From positions 167,592-231,591 of the forward strand of contig JAOUFJ010000001.1 in the NCBI GenBank assembly GCA_029858255.1: a DNA stretch of 64,000 nt. The letters run 5' to 3'. The notes under the pieces were generated by a model. The model worked only from the letters and a program-made list of their open reading frames with translations, had not been told where the DNA came from and did no database searches. The DNA comes from a candidate division WOR-3 bacterium. Lineage in GTDB: Bacteria; Hydrothermota; Tepidihabitantia; SM23-42. Shown in pieces: positions 53,715 through 61,699 of this stretch (positions are counted from its first letter, which is position 1; each line of letters starts with the position of its first letter). A program made the translations under genes and the position numbers.

Positions 53715-54989
53715 GTGTTATTTGTAATTGTATTGCTACTTGGTGATTCCCCCGTCATCATCACCGAAGTAATGTCCAATGTGCGGGGTCCTGAACTGAG
53801 TTGCGGCGACCGGAACGAATTCGTCGAAATATACAATCAGAGTGCCGATACTGTCGATCTGATCGCTTATCGCATCTGGGACTTTGACAATGCCCCACCA
53901 GACGAGATCTGGCCGTGGACCAATGACTCAATCTTACTGAATTATCCTTCGGTCAGGACAAATTCAACATTGATATACCCGTACACCTATGCCTTGATCC
54001 TGGACAGCGAATACTGCAGCCCTGACACCACCGGTGGCAACTGGCAGCCGTATACGATCCCGGATTCAACTCTGGTTTTGACTACCGATGAAACGACGAT
54101 CTGCGATGGCCTCACTACTACAGATCCGTTAATCTTTTATTCAACTGTCGATTTTTGTACTACATCATTCGGCACACCCTATGACTCGTTTGATAATTTC
54201 CCTTCGGATCCGGGTGATGGAATTTCCTGGGAGAGGGTCGACCTGGATCTGCCTGATGAGGTTTCAAACTGGCATTCGTCGATCGACACGTCGGGCTGCA
54301 CGCCTGGTCGTGCAAACAGTGTTGCCAATGCATTCGATCTGGCGGTAGATTCACAGTCGATTTATTTCGTACCCGCCGTTGCCACTACCGGTGAAAATGT
54401 GCAGATCCAGGTGGTGGTTGAAAACCTCGGATTGAGCGGAACGAGCGATTACGTTCTTGCCATCTTTGAAGATATGAATATGGACAGCCTTATTAACAGC
54501 GGGGAAATCATAGTTGAACTTGAAGGACTCTGGGTAAATGCGCTGGATAGTACTACGCTCTTCTACACCTACGAGCATCCTTCTCAGGGCAGCCACTCTC
54601 TTGGATTCTATGTTGAGTTCCCACCTGATGTTAATCCGGCGAACAATCTTGCGTTCAGGCTACTCGGTGTGATCGGCGAGATAGGAGAACTCGCGCTCTC
54701 GCCGCCCATCTTTACCCCTAACAATGACGGGGTAAATGACCGTCTGCAAATCGACTACCGCTTGCCAGAAACCGGCGGGAGATTGACCCTATCAATTTTT
54801 GACACAAGGGGGATAAGAATACACGATATCTGCCGGAATGAATCATGGGCCAGCGAGCAGGGAACGTTCTACTGGGACGGAAGAGCATCCGGCACCGATC
54901 TGCCCATTGGTATGTATATCGTTTACCTCGAATATCAATACCATGACCAGGTGACACGCTCCAAAAAGACAACCGTACTGGCTCGCTAA
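53715..54989 (+). CDS. Secreted lamin-tail-domain protein with CHU_C-type C-terminal sorting domain
   Basis: A 424-residue exported protein. After a short hydrophobic start (MLFVIVLLLGDSP) comes a lamin-tail domain (about 14-195: VIITEVMSNVRGPE, NEFVEIYNQSADTVDLIAY), a CARDB-like domain (about 208-310) with VVVENLGLSGTSDYVLAI, and a C-terminal module FTPNNDGVNDRLQIDY to GMYIVYLEY, typical of T9SS type B/gliding-motility C-termini. It should be surface-exposed. The start is GTG 53715, five bases after a perfect -10 box. Confidence 0.83.
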   Translation: MLFVIVLLLGDSPVIITEVMSNVRGPELSCGDRNEFVEIYNQSADTVDLIAYRIWDFDNAPPDEIWPWTNDSILLNYPSVRTNSTLIYPYTYALILDSEYCSPDTTGGNWQPYTIPDSTLVLTTDETTICDGLTTTDPLIFYSTVDFCTTSFGTPYDSFDNFPSDPGDGISWERVDLDLPDEVSNWHSSIDTSGCTPGRANSVANAFDLAVDSQSIYFVPAVATTGENVQIQVVVENLGLSGTSDYVLAIFEDMNMDSLINSGEIIVELEGLWVNALDSTTLFYTYEHPSQGSHSLGFYVEFPPDVNPANNLAFRLLGVIGEIGELALSPPIFTPNNDGVNDRLQIDYRLPETGGRLTLSIFDTRGIRIHDICRNESWASEQGTFYWDGRASGTDLPIGMYIVYLEYQYHDQVTRSKKTTVLAR

Positions 54990-55092
54990 GGGTCGCAAAT
55001 ACAAGGAAAATTGAGAATAGGTTGAACTTGAGTGGTCTATAACTGTCATCGACCGAAGGCATGGCCGATGTGCAATGTTAAATCGCAGTCAC

Positions 55093-55129
55093 GATTTTTG
55101 TCTAAATCTCCGATTTAGTGACAAAAATC
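55093..55129. repeat. Interspersed palindrome with TAAATC-TCC-GATTTA core, copy 4
   Basis: Arms GATTTTTGTC and GACAAAAATC are exact reverse complements. The core differs from the other copies at one outer base pair (T-A for C-G), again with both sides changed. It lies about 55 bp upstream of the gcvT promoter and is followed by AGTGTGCCG, as in the tandem array. Confidence 0.65.
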
Positions 55130-55183
55130 AGTGTGCCGAGATATCACAGATCGAGGTGAATCTACGATGCTGAGCATCAGGCG

Positions 55184-55211
55184 TTGACTTTAACGCTTTT
55201 ATGGATATAAT
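55184..55211 (+). promoter_or_regulatory. Leaderless-type promoter of gcvT
   Basis: TTGACT, 16-bp spacer, TATAAT, five bases, ATG 55217. No room for a glycine riboswitch between +1 and the start. Confidence 0.8.
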
Positions 55212-55216
55212 CACGT

Positions 55217-56305
55217 ATGGCAAAAAAGACCCCTTTTTACGATAAAATAGTCGAAAATAAAGGCAGGATCGTCGAGTTTGCTGATTTCCTGATGCCAATT
55301 CAGTTCGATGGTATTATCCCTGAGCATAATACTGTACGAAATTCTGTTGGCGTATTCGATGTTTCCCACATGGGAGAAGTCGAGATCAGGGGCAGCGACC
55401 GCATCAAGTTCGTGAACTATGTAACGACGAATGATGCTTCGAAACTTGCTCTGAACCAGGTCCAGTATTCGACCATGCTCTACCCGGATGCCGGTATTGT
55501 TGATGATTTGCTGGTATACAACCTAAAAGACAGAATGTTTCTTGTTATTAACGCTTCGAATACAGAAAAAGACTTTGCATGGATAATGGAAAACAAGAAA
55601 TATGATGTGGAGATCACGAACCAGAGTGATGAAATCGGCCAATTAGCTGTTCAGGGGCCAAAAGCAGAACCTGTTATGCAGAAACTTTTCGATCTGGACC
55701 TGTCGACCATTCTCTTCTATTGGGCCGTGGAGACCGACATGAAAGGAATCCCGGTCATCCTGTCTCGTACCGGTTATACTGGCGAGGATGGTTTCGAAAT
55801 ATACCTCGATAAGAAATATGCGGCCGATGCCTGGGATATGGTTTTCAGCGCAGGCAAAGAATTCGGTATAAAACCGATCGGTCTGGGCGCAAGGGATACT
55901 CTCCGTTTCGAAATGCGGTATTGTCTTTACGGCAACGACATCGACAAGACAACGAATCCGTTGGAGGCTGGTCTCAGTTGGATCGTGAAACTCGATAAGG
56001 AAGAGTTTATCGGCAAAGATCCATTGCAGGAGATCAAAAAACGAGGGTTGCAGCGAAAACTAGTCGGCTTCGAAGCACTGACAAAAGGCATTCCACGACA
56101 TCTACAGGAGATACATGCGGGTGATGAGAATGTTGGTTTTGTGACATCAGGTACTTTTGCGCCTTCGCTAAAAAAGGGCATTGGTATGGGCTATGTTAAT
56201 CTGGCACATGCAGAGATCGGCAATAAATTGAAGGTCATGGGCAAAGAACCAATTGAAGTCCAAATAATCAAAGGACCATTCTACAAACATGGATCACGTA
56301 AGTAG
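55217..56305 (+). CDS. gcvT: Glycine cleavage system T protein (aminomethyltransferase)
   Basis: A 362-residue folate-dependent aminomethyltransferase. Signatures are MPIQFDGIIPEHNTVRN, VGVFDVSHMGEVEI with the catalytic Asp region, YSTMLYPDAGIVDDLLVY, LSRTGYTGEDGFEIY and the GLGARDTLRFE motif. It transfers the methylene group from the lipoyl arm of GcvH to THF. It heads gcvT-gcvH-gcvPA; the message is probably leaderless. A 97-bp gap separates it from gcvH. Confidence 0.96.
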   Translation: MAKKTPFYDKIVENKGRIVEFADFLMPIQFDGIIPEHNTVRNSVGVFDVSHMGEVEIRGSDRIKFVNYVTTNDASKLALNQVQYSTMLYPDAGIVDDLLVYNLKDRMFLVINASNTEKDFAWIMENKKYDVEITNQSDEIGQLAVQGPKAEPVMQKLFDLDLSTILFYWAVETDMKGIPVILSRTGYTGEDGFEIYLDKKYAADAWDMVFSAGKEFGIKPIGLGARDTLRFEMRYCLYGNDIDKTTNPLEAGLSWIVKLDKEEFIGKDPLQEIKKRGLQRKLVGFEALTKGIPRHLQEIHAGDENVGFVTSGTFAPSLKKGIGMGYVNLAHAEIGNKLKVMGKEPIEVQIIKGPFYKHGSRK

Positions 56306-56402
56306 TATGTTCCTATTGAACAAAAAGATGATACTAATCTGTCTGCATCCGTAAAAAATCTGTTTATATCAAGCTTCAGCCATGCTGAGCAGAGGAGGTT
56401 TA

Positions 56403-56789
56403 ATGGCTAATGTTATCGACGGTGTCAAATACACCAAAGAACATGAGTGGATTAAGATCGAAGGTGACAAGGCGGTAGAAGGGTTGACCGACTACGCGCA
56501 GTCTGAATTGTCTGATATTGTTATGGTTGAATTGCCGGCAGTTGGCAAGAAGATCAAGGCGGGTGATTCGGTTGGGACGATCGAAGCGGTCAAAGCAGTC
56601 AGCGATCTGTACGCTGGTCTGAGCGGAGAGGTCGTTGAGGTAAATGACAAGGTTGTGTCAGAGCCCGCATTGATCAACAAAGACCCCTATGGGGAAGGCT
56701 GGTTATACAAGGTGAAGGTCGATGATACGAAAGAAGCAGATAGCCTTCTTTCGCCCGAACAATACAAAGAATTGATCGAGAAACATTGA
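56403..56789 (+). CDS. gcvH: Glycine cleavage system H protein
   Basis: A 128-residue lipoyl carrier protein. The lipoylated Lys is 64 in VGTIEAVKAVSDLYAGLSGEV; KEHEWIKIEGD at the N-terminus is typical. ATG 56403 has GAGGAGG seven bases upstream and gives the standard N-terminus, so the longer frame from 56382 is not used. It overlaps gcvPA by 4 bp (ATGA). Confidence 0.96.
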   Translation: MANVIDGVKYTKEHEWIKIEGDKAVEGLTDYAQSELSDIVMVELPAVGKKIKAGDSVGTIEAVKAVSDLYAGLSGEVVEVNDKVVSEPALINKDPYGEGWLYKVKVDDTKEADSLLSPEQYKELIEKH

Positions 56790-58132
56790 TGCAGTACTTA
56801 CCTTTGACACCTCAAGACGAAAAAGAGATGCTTGTGCGAATAGGCGTTTCGTCTTTTGAGGAATTGCTCGACAAAATTATTCCGAAAGACCTGCAGTATC
56901 ATGGTGATATTGCCATACCGAGGGCGGTGAGCGAGAGCGAGGTCAGAAAAATACTCGGCGAACTTGCAGGTAAGAATATCAATACCGATGACTACCTCTC
57001 ATTCCTGGGCGCCGGAGTATATGACCATTACATCCCGGCGATAATCGACAGTCTGATCTCGCGAAGTGAGTTCTACACTGCTTATACGCCTTACCAGGCT
57101 GAGGTCTCTCAGGGAACGCTGCAGACGATCTTTGAATATCAGACCGTTATTTGTGAACTGACCGGAATGGATGTTTCGAACGCCTCGATGTACGACGGTG
57201 GTTCGGCGCTTGCCGAAGCATGCCACATGGCGAATACGATCAAGAACAGGAATAAAGTCATTCTGGCTAGCTTGATCCATCCGTTCTATCAGAAGATCAC
57301 CAGGACTTACACTCATGAATGTGGCGTGGAGATAGTCCAGTGCCCGGCAAGAGATGGTGTGACAGATATTAATGCACTAAAGAAACTGGTTGACGGCAAC
57401 ACGAGTTGCGTCTGTATTCAGCAGCCGAATTTCTATGGGTTTCTTGAATCGATGAATGAGATCGAGAAGATCGTCCATGAGAAAGGAGCATTGTTGGTTG
57501 CGGTCGTTGATCCGATATCACTGGGCATCGTCAAACCGCCGGGAGAATACAATGCAGACATTGTCGTGGGTGAAGGCCAGGCATTAGGTATCCCTCAAGG
57601 GTTTGGCGGTCCGTTGCTGGGTATCTTCGCATCGAAGATGGATTTTGTCAGGCAAATGCCGGGGAGGATCGTTGGCGAGACTACAGATGTCGAGGGTAAG
57701 CGTGGGTTTGTCTTGACTTTGCAGACACGCGAGCAGCACATACGCAGGGAAAAGGCGACATCTAATATCTGTACCAATGAAGCGCTGATGGCTTTATGCG
57801 CGCTGGTCTACCTGTGCACACTCGGGAAACAGGGTATTGTTGATGTGGGCAATCTTTGTCTGGCAAAGAGTCACTATCTGCGCGATAAGTTGAAAGGGTT
57901 AAAGGGGATCAAAATCGCCCATGAGCAGGAATTCTTCAAGGAATTCCTTGTGGAAACCGAAAAACCGGCGAAGGAAATACTCGATGCTCTCCTCGAACAG
58001 AAGATATTTGGCGGAGTGCCCTTATCCATGTTTGATGATAAACTGCAAAACCAATTTTTGGTCGCCGTAACCGAAAGAAGAACAAAGGAAGAACTGGATA
58101 CCTACGTCAAGGCATTGTCCACGGTACTCTAA
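56786..58132 (+). CDS. gcvPA: Glycine dehydrogenase subunit 1 (P protein, N-terminal half)
   Basis: A 448-residue protein equal to the N-terminal half of the P protein in two-subunit organisms. Signatures are YTPYQAEVSQGTLQTIFEYQ, MDVSNASMYDGGSALAEA, QQPNFYGFLE and GLGG-like GEGQALGIPQGFGGPLLG. The PLP-binding Lys resides in subunit 2 (gcvPB), which would normally follow but is absent here: the next gene is a phosphodiesterase. gcvPB must be elsewhere. Confidence 0.95.
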   Translation: MMQYLPLTPQDEKEMLVRIGVSSFEELLDKIIPKDLQYHGDIAIPRAVSESEVRKILGELAGKNINTDDYLSFLGAGVYDHYIPAIIDSLISRSEFYTAYTPYQAEVSQGTLQTIFEYQTVICELTGMDVSNASMYDGGSALAEACHMANTIKNRNKVILASLIHPFYQKITRTYTHECGVEIVQCPARDGVTDINALKKLVDGNTSCVCIQQPNFYGFLESMNEIEKIVHEKGALLVAVVDPISLGIVKPPGEYNADIVVGEGQALGIPQGFGGPLLGIFASKMDFVRQMPGRIVGETTDVEGKRGFVLTLQTREQHIRREKATSNICTNEALMALCALVYLCTLGKQGIVDVGNLCLAKSHYLRDKLKGLKGIKIAHEQEFFKEFLVETEKPAKEILDALLEQKIFGGVPLSMFDDKLQNQFLVAVTERRTKEELDTYVKALSTVL

Positions 58133-58212
58133 ATTGCCCGCACGACACTGATGGCCTGAATGACTATCGCTGTAATCTTGTATTTTTATCACCGTAATCG
58201 AGAGCAGGCAAA

Positions 58213-58983
58213 ATGAAAATTCTTTTCATTGGTGATATATTCGGCTCCCCTGGCCGTGAGAAGATAGCCACACATTTACCCAAGATCATCGAAAAGGAAG
58301 ATATATTTTTCACCATAGCACAAGGGGAGAATCTGGCTGGTGGTATCGGTATAACTGAAAATACGGCGGTAGAGATGTTCAAGACCGGCGTTGATTGTAT
58401 CACGACCGGCAATCATGTGTGGAAACACAAAGAGGTTCTAAGTTATCTTGATGGGGAGACGCGCCTTTTGAGGCCGGCGAATTTTCCCGAAGGTGTTCCG
58501 GGCCACGGATATTATGTATATGAGAAACAAGGTGTGAAGGTCGGTGTGACTAATCTTCAGGGTCGTGTATTCATGAAGCCCTTGGATGACCCTTTTGCTG
58601 TTGGCAAAAGAATTATCGAAGAGATGAGTAAAGAGACCCGGAACATTTTTGTTGATGTTCATGCTGAAGCCACGAGCGAGAAACGGGCGCTGGGGTTGTA
58701 TCTAGCAGGGTTCGTTACAGCAGTCATTGGTACTCATACCCACGTCCAGACTGCCGACGAGCAGATCATAAATGGCCGGACTGCTTATATCACCGATGTC
58801 GGAATGGTGGGTTCATTGGATTCAATCATAGGTAACAGAAAAGAAGAGATAATCGAGCATTTTTTGCTTTCGGTCCCGCGTAAATTTGTCGCTGCAAAAG
58901 AAAATGTGGTAGCCAACTGTGTAATAATTGATTTTGATGAAAAAACCGGCGTAGCGAAATCGATCACACGATATAATTTTTAG
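58213..58983 (+). CDS. ymdB: TIGR00282/YmdB family metallophosphoesterase
   Basis: A 256-residue calcineurin-like phosphoesterase. Metal ligands are in ILFIGDIFGSPGRE, GENLAGG, TTGNHVW, VDVHAEATSEKRA and GTHTHVQTAD; TDVGMVGS follows. In Bacillus the homologue hydrolyses cyclic nucleotides and controls biofilm and sporulation choices; the role here is unknown. A weak GAGCAGG lies upstream of ATG 58213. An 80-bp gap separates it from gcvPA. Confidence 0.93.
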   Translation: MKILFIGDIFGSPGREKIATHLPKIIEKEDIFFTIAQGENLAGGIGITENTAVEMFKTGVDCITTGNHVWKHKEVLSYLDGETRLLRPANFPEGVPGHGYYVYEKQGVKVGVTNLQGRVFMKPLDDPFAVGKRIIEEMSKETRNIFVDVHAEATSEKRALGLYLAGFVTAVIGTHTHVQTADEQIINGRTAYITDVGMVGSLDSIIGNRKEEIIEHFLLSVPRKFVAAKENVVANCVIIDFDEKTGVAKSITRYNF

Positions 58984-59040
58984 CAACGTATTCGTGAATC
59001 GTACATCGTTTTTGTTTTCCAAGAAAACGAAAACACAGCT

Positions 59041-59280
59041 TGTGAAAACATAGTAGTGTTATTCTTCGAGCTTGTCGAGAAGTATAACGGTGCCGTGTCT
59101 TCAGTAAAACGTGACTTCAGGTTATCCGTGTCTCCAACAAAGTGTGCCTTCAGTCAGCATTAGCTGACGTGTCTCCAGCAGAGCGTGTCTGCGATAAAGT
59201 GTGTCTTCAGCGAAGCATGTCCTCAGTCAGCGCCAGCTGATGTGTTTCCAGCGCAGCGTGTCTTCAGCATCAAGCGTGTT
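59041..59280. repeat. Imperfect short tandem repeats between convergent genes
   Basis: Degenerate units of about 17-20 bp built on GTGTCTTCAGC.AAGC or GTGTCTCCAGC.GAGC fill this stretch (for example GTGTCTCCAGCAGAGC near 59170 and GTGTCTTCAGCGAAGC near 59201). Some pairs also form inverted repeats (GTCAGCATTAGCTGAC). No coding potential. Confidence 0.6.
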
Positions 59281-59821
59281 AGCGTTTCTCCGTGTCTCTC
59301 TTTGTAGAAAACGTCTCGTATGACACGATGTCCTTGAGTTCTAACCGTCCTCTGTCTTTTCCTTCTTCGGCTGGATAACCTACAGGTGTCAGCGCAACAA
59401 CCCGGACATCATCGGGTATATGGAGAACGTCTTTAACCATCTTTTCGTCAAAAGCGCCGATCCAGCACGTGCCGAGTCCTTCATTGGTCGCAGCCAGGAT
59501 CATGTGGTCGAGCGCGATCGACAGGTCGTGCGGCCAGGCCGCCATGTAATTGCCCATACGTCCCCAGGCGATGTTTTCGAATGCACATCCGCAGATGATC
59601 GCCCCGGCGTCTGCGATGAAGAATTGATTGCGGCAAGCCTCAGCCACTTTTTTCTTCATCCCGGGTTCTCTGATCACGATGAAGTGCCATGGTTGGATGT
59701 TCTTTGCCGAAGGCGCCATACGCCCGGCATCCAGTATCCGGTTCAATACATCATCCGGGATGGGGTCGGTCTTATATTTTCTAACACTTTTGCGTTTTCT
59801 TATCACTTCCGAAAAATCCAC
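59279..59821 (-). CDS. Nitroreductase family protein
   Basis: A 180-residue FMN-dependent oxidoreductase. The N-terminal RKSVRKYKTDPIPDDVLNRI and APSAKNIQPWHFIVI motifs bind FMN, and GLGTCWIGAFDE with VALTPVGYPAEE closes the fold. Substrate is unknown; family members reduce nitro compounds, quinones or flavins. The start is a GTG with GGGAGG six bases upstream. Confidence 0.92.
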   Translation of the reverse strand: MDFSEVIRKRKSVRKYKTDPIPDDVLNRILDAGRMAPSAKNIQPWHFIVIREPGMKKKVAEACRNQFFIADAGAIICGCAFENIAWGRMGNYMAAWPHDLSIALDHMILAATNEGLGTCWIGAFDEKMVKDVLHIPDDVRVVALTPVGYPAEEGKDRGRLELKDIVSYETFSTKRDTEKR

Positions 59822-59855
59822 TGCAAACCTCCCATTTCTAATTACGCCTAATGAA

Positions 59856-59883
59856 ATTGTAACTAATTCTTATTTTACGACAA
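59856..59883 (-). promoter_or_regulatory. Possible promoter of the nitroreductase gene
   Basis: On the minus strand: TTGTCG, 16-bp spacer, TACAAT; leader of about 28 bases with a Shine-Dalgarno. Confidence 0.45.
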
Positions 59884-59887
59884 CTTC

Positions 59888-59950
59888 GTCATTGCGAGGA
59901 GTCCCTTTCCATATGTATTTCATATGATAAGGGACGACGTGGCAATCTCA
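59888..59950. repeat. Palindromic intergenic element of the CATTGCGAGGAG...CGACGTGGCAATCTC kind
   Basis: Left ATTGCGAGGAGTCCCTT pairs imperfectly with right AAGGGACGACGTGGCAAT around CATATGTATTTCATATG. Similar sequences ending in GCGAGGAG and TGGCAATCTC are widespread interspersed repeats in several bacterial lineages. Confidence 0.55.
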
Positions 59951-59983
59951 GCCAGGCACTCCCTCGCTGAAACTCGGGACTCT

Positions 59984-60020
59984 CAATTTTCCAACCAAAT
60001 CGAAGATTTGGGGAAAATTG
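59984..60020. repeat. Interspersed palindrome with CAAATC-GAA-GATTTG core, copy 5
   Basis: Arms CAATTTTCC and GGAAAATTG are exact reverse complements around AAC-CAAATC-GAA-GATTTG-G, the same plan as copies 1 and 2. It starts 3 bp beyond the 3' end of the leftward tRNA-Arg. Confidence 0.7.
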
Positions 60021-60023
60021 GAG

Positions 60024-60097
60024 CGCGCCCGGCGCGATTCGAACGCGCAACCTGCGGAGCCGGAGTCCACCGTTCTATCCATTTGAACTACGGGCGC
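60024..60097 (-). tRNA. tRNA-Arg (anticodon CCG)
   Basis: Read on the minus strand: acceptor stem GCGCCCG/CGGGCGC (7 of 7), D arm GTTC...GAAC, anticodon stem GTGGA/TCCGC with loop CTCCGGC giving anticodon CCG (60061-60063), T arm GCGCG TTCGAAT CGCGC and discriminator G. CCA is not encoded (CTC follows). It decodes CGG. Confidence 0.92.
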
Positions 60098-60119
60098 AAC
60101 ATGGGGATTCTCCCCCTGT

Positions 60120-60161
60120 TCTCCATTCGATTTTTGAGAAGGCACAAAAATCGAATGGAGA
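60120..60161. repeat. Perfect 17-bp inverted repeat upstream of tRNA-Arg
   Basis: TCTCCATTCGATTTTTG and CAAAAATCGAATGGAGA flank an 8-base loop. It lies 22 bp from the tRNA 5' side. It lacks the CAAATC core of the other palindromes but contains CGATTTTTG. Confidence 0.65.
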
Positions 60162-60309
60162 CCTCGGACCCCCTACCACCGGCGGTCTTTGTCGCAATGC
60201 TTTGGGCTTCTGCCGTGGTCGGTGCGATCACATACGCAATGTTATTACACTACGAGATCGATAATAGTGTCCGGCAGTTGATTATATAGAATCTTGTGTC
60301 AGAGTCAAC

Positions 60310-61035
60310 ATGCCTGCCGACGGTTGTCATTGTTATTTATACTCTACATATGGGGGAGGTCAGAGAATAAATATATCCAATGACCCTTTATTAGATAGTA
60401 AAAACCCATTTTACCCAGATCCTGACAGCGCTATTGCGTCATGGTGCGAAATTGTGGACTTTCATGGTGCGTCTGATAGTCGCATGGGTGCACTATCAAT
60501 TTTCCTTCCAGGGTGCAGGGCATGTGTTGAAAAATTGGAATACAAGCCTGACAAAAAATTGCTGATGACAAAGATATCGTTTAAGCAAGAGAATATATCC
60601 CTCTATTTAAAAAGCGCCTACCGAAACCCTTATGGTTATCAGCAACTGGACCAAGAAGTTGATAGTGAGATGATAAATATCGGCGTGTTTTTTTCGTTAA
60701 CACACCGTGCTATCCCCGGAAACAGCGCCATAACGACCTGGCGATACGGAAGTGTGCCATTGGCGATTGTGCCTACGATGCAAGGAGATCGGAAAGCCAG
60801 GTATTCAGGGGGCCGTCCATTGATCGCCTCTGAGCCAGTTCCAGCAGTAGTGTGGTCAGGCGAGTGTGTGGGTGTGGCCAGCCCAGGGCTCGAGCATAGG
60901 CGCGGCTCTCGTGCGCGAGCTTCAATGGCACGAGGCGCATCGCACGCTCGACCTGCTCCAATCCGCCCATGCGGAGGGTGTCGAGATACGCCTCCGTCAC
61001 GGTCTCTACAGCGGAGAGTTCGTGCGCATCGCTAA
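60310..61035 (+). pseudogene. Hypothetical protein, probably truncated at a foreign-DNA junction
   Basis: An open frame of 241 codons. Residues 1-155 have ordinary composition for this genome (for example DGCHCYLYSTYGGGQRINIS, YRNPYGYQQLDQEVDSEM). From about 60775 on, the frame runs through the GC-rich DNA of the opposite-strand phosphotransferase gene, and the last 85 residues (Arg, Ala and Pro rich) look like an antisense shadow. I infer an older gene cut by insertion of the cassette. No family is recognised, and no Shine-Dalgarno precedes ATG 60310. Confidence 0.4.
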
Positions 61036-61699
61036 GAAGTCGGTCGAGACTGAAGAGTGGACAGCCGACGGTCGCCTCCTCCCAGTCGATCAGGATTGCG
61101 CGTCCATCGTCCAGGATGATCGCATTGCTCCCGTTCACGTCGGGGTGATCGAGCGACGGCGGGATATCAGCCAGCGCATCAGCGTCGAGTTGAAGCGCTG
61201 GTTGCGCATCACGTAGCCACTGGACCAACTCCACAGGCAGGTCCGACAGATCATCCTCGAGCAGGATACCCGGCACTCTGCGCACGTCGAGCACCGGCAA
61301 CCGCGTGAGGTCCAGCTTCGCGACGGCCGCCTGAACCCGTGCCAACTCACGCGCCGTGGCCTCGAGTGCCCCGGGCGTTCCCACCTCCTCGGCAGTGGTT
61401 CCTTGAAGGTGCTCAAAGAGCGTCCAGAGCTGGCCGTTCACCATCTCGCTCGCAATCAGTCGCGGTGCGCCTTCGGGCACAATCTTTTCGAGAAGGTCGT
61501 GCACGTCGATTACCTGTGGGAACAGCGGAGTGAAGCTGGCCTTGAGAACGACACTGCCGAAACGCGCCGTCACGCCCCACCGTTTGATCCGGAGGATTTC
61601 CGGGGTATCTACCTCGCACGCACAGGCAGAAGCAACCCACCGTGAGGCGGCGTCCAGGACGATGTGCTCGTTGGGCCACGCGGGTTGGTCGTTCGTCAT
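60773..61699 (-). CDS. Aminoglycoside phosphotransferase-family (APH) kinase
   Basis: A 308-residue kinase-fold protein. The catalytic loop reads LDHPDVNGSNAIILDDGRAI (His-Pro-Asp with Asn five residues later) and the metal-binding Asp follows in LIDWEEATVG. Such enzymes phosphorylate antibiotics, choline, homoserine or other small molecules; the substrate is not clear. The coding DNA is much richer in GC than its neighbours, with GC-ending codons, so recent transfer is likely. GGAG precedes ATG 61699. Its stop falls where GC content drops. Confidence 0.78.
   Translation of the reverse strand: MTNDQPAWPNEHIVLDAASRWVASACACEVDTPEILRIKRWGVTARFGSVVLKASFTPLFPQVIDVHDLLEKIVPEGAPRLIASEMVNGQLWTLFEHLQGTTAEEVGTPGALEATARELARVQAAVAKLDLTRLPVLDVRRVPGILLEDDLSDLPVELVQWLRDAQPALQLDADALADIPPSLDHPDVNGSNAIILDDGRAILIDWEEATVGCPLFSLDRLLSDAHELSAVETVTEAYLDTLRMGGLEQVERAMRLVPLKLAHESRAYARALGWPHPHTRLTTLLLELAQRRSMDGPLNTWLSDLLAS

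Noticed and set aside
55130..55216. Glycine riboswitch upstream of gcvT
   Set aside because: The transcript is predicted to start at the ATG and no glycine aptamer core was seen.
59924..60289. 121-codon frame across the tRNA-Arg region
   Set aside because: It runs antisense through the tRNA and the flanking palindromes; the last 44 codons could encode a membrane peptide but have no ribosome site.
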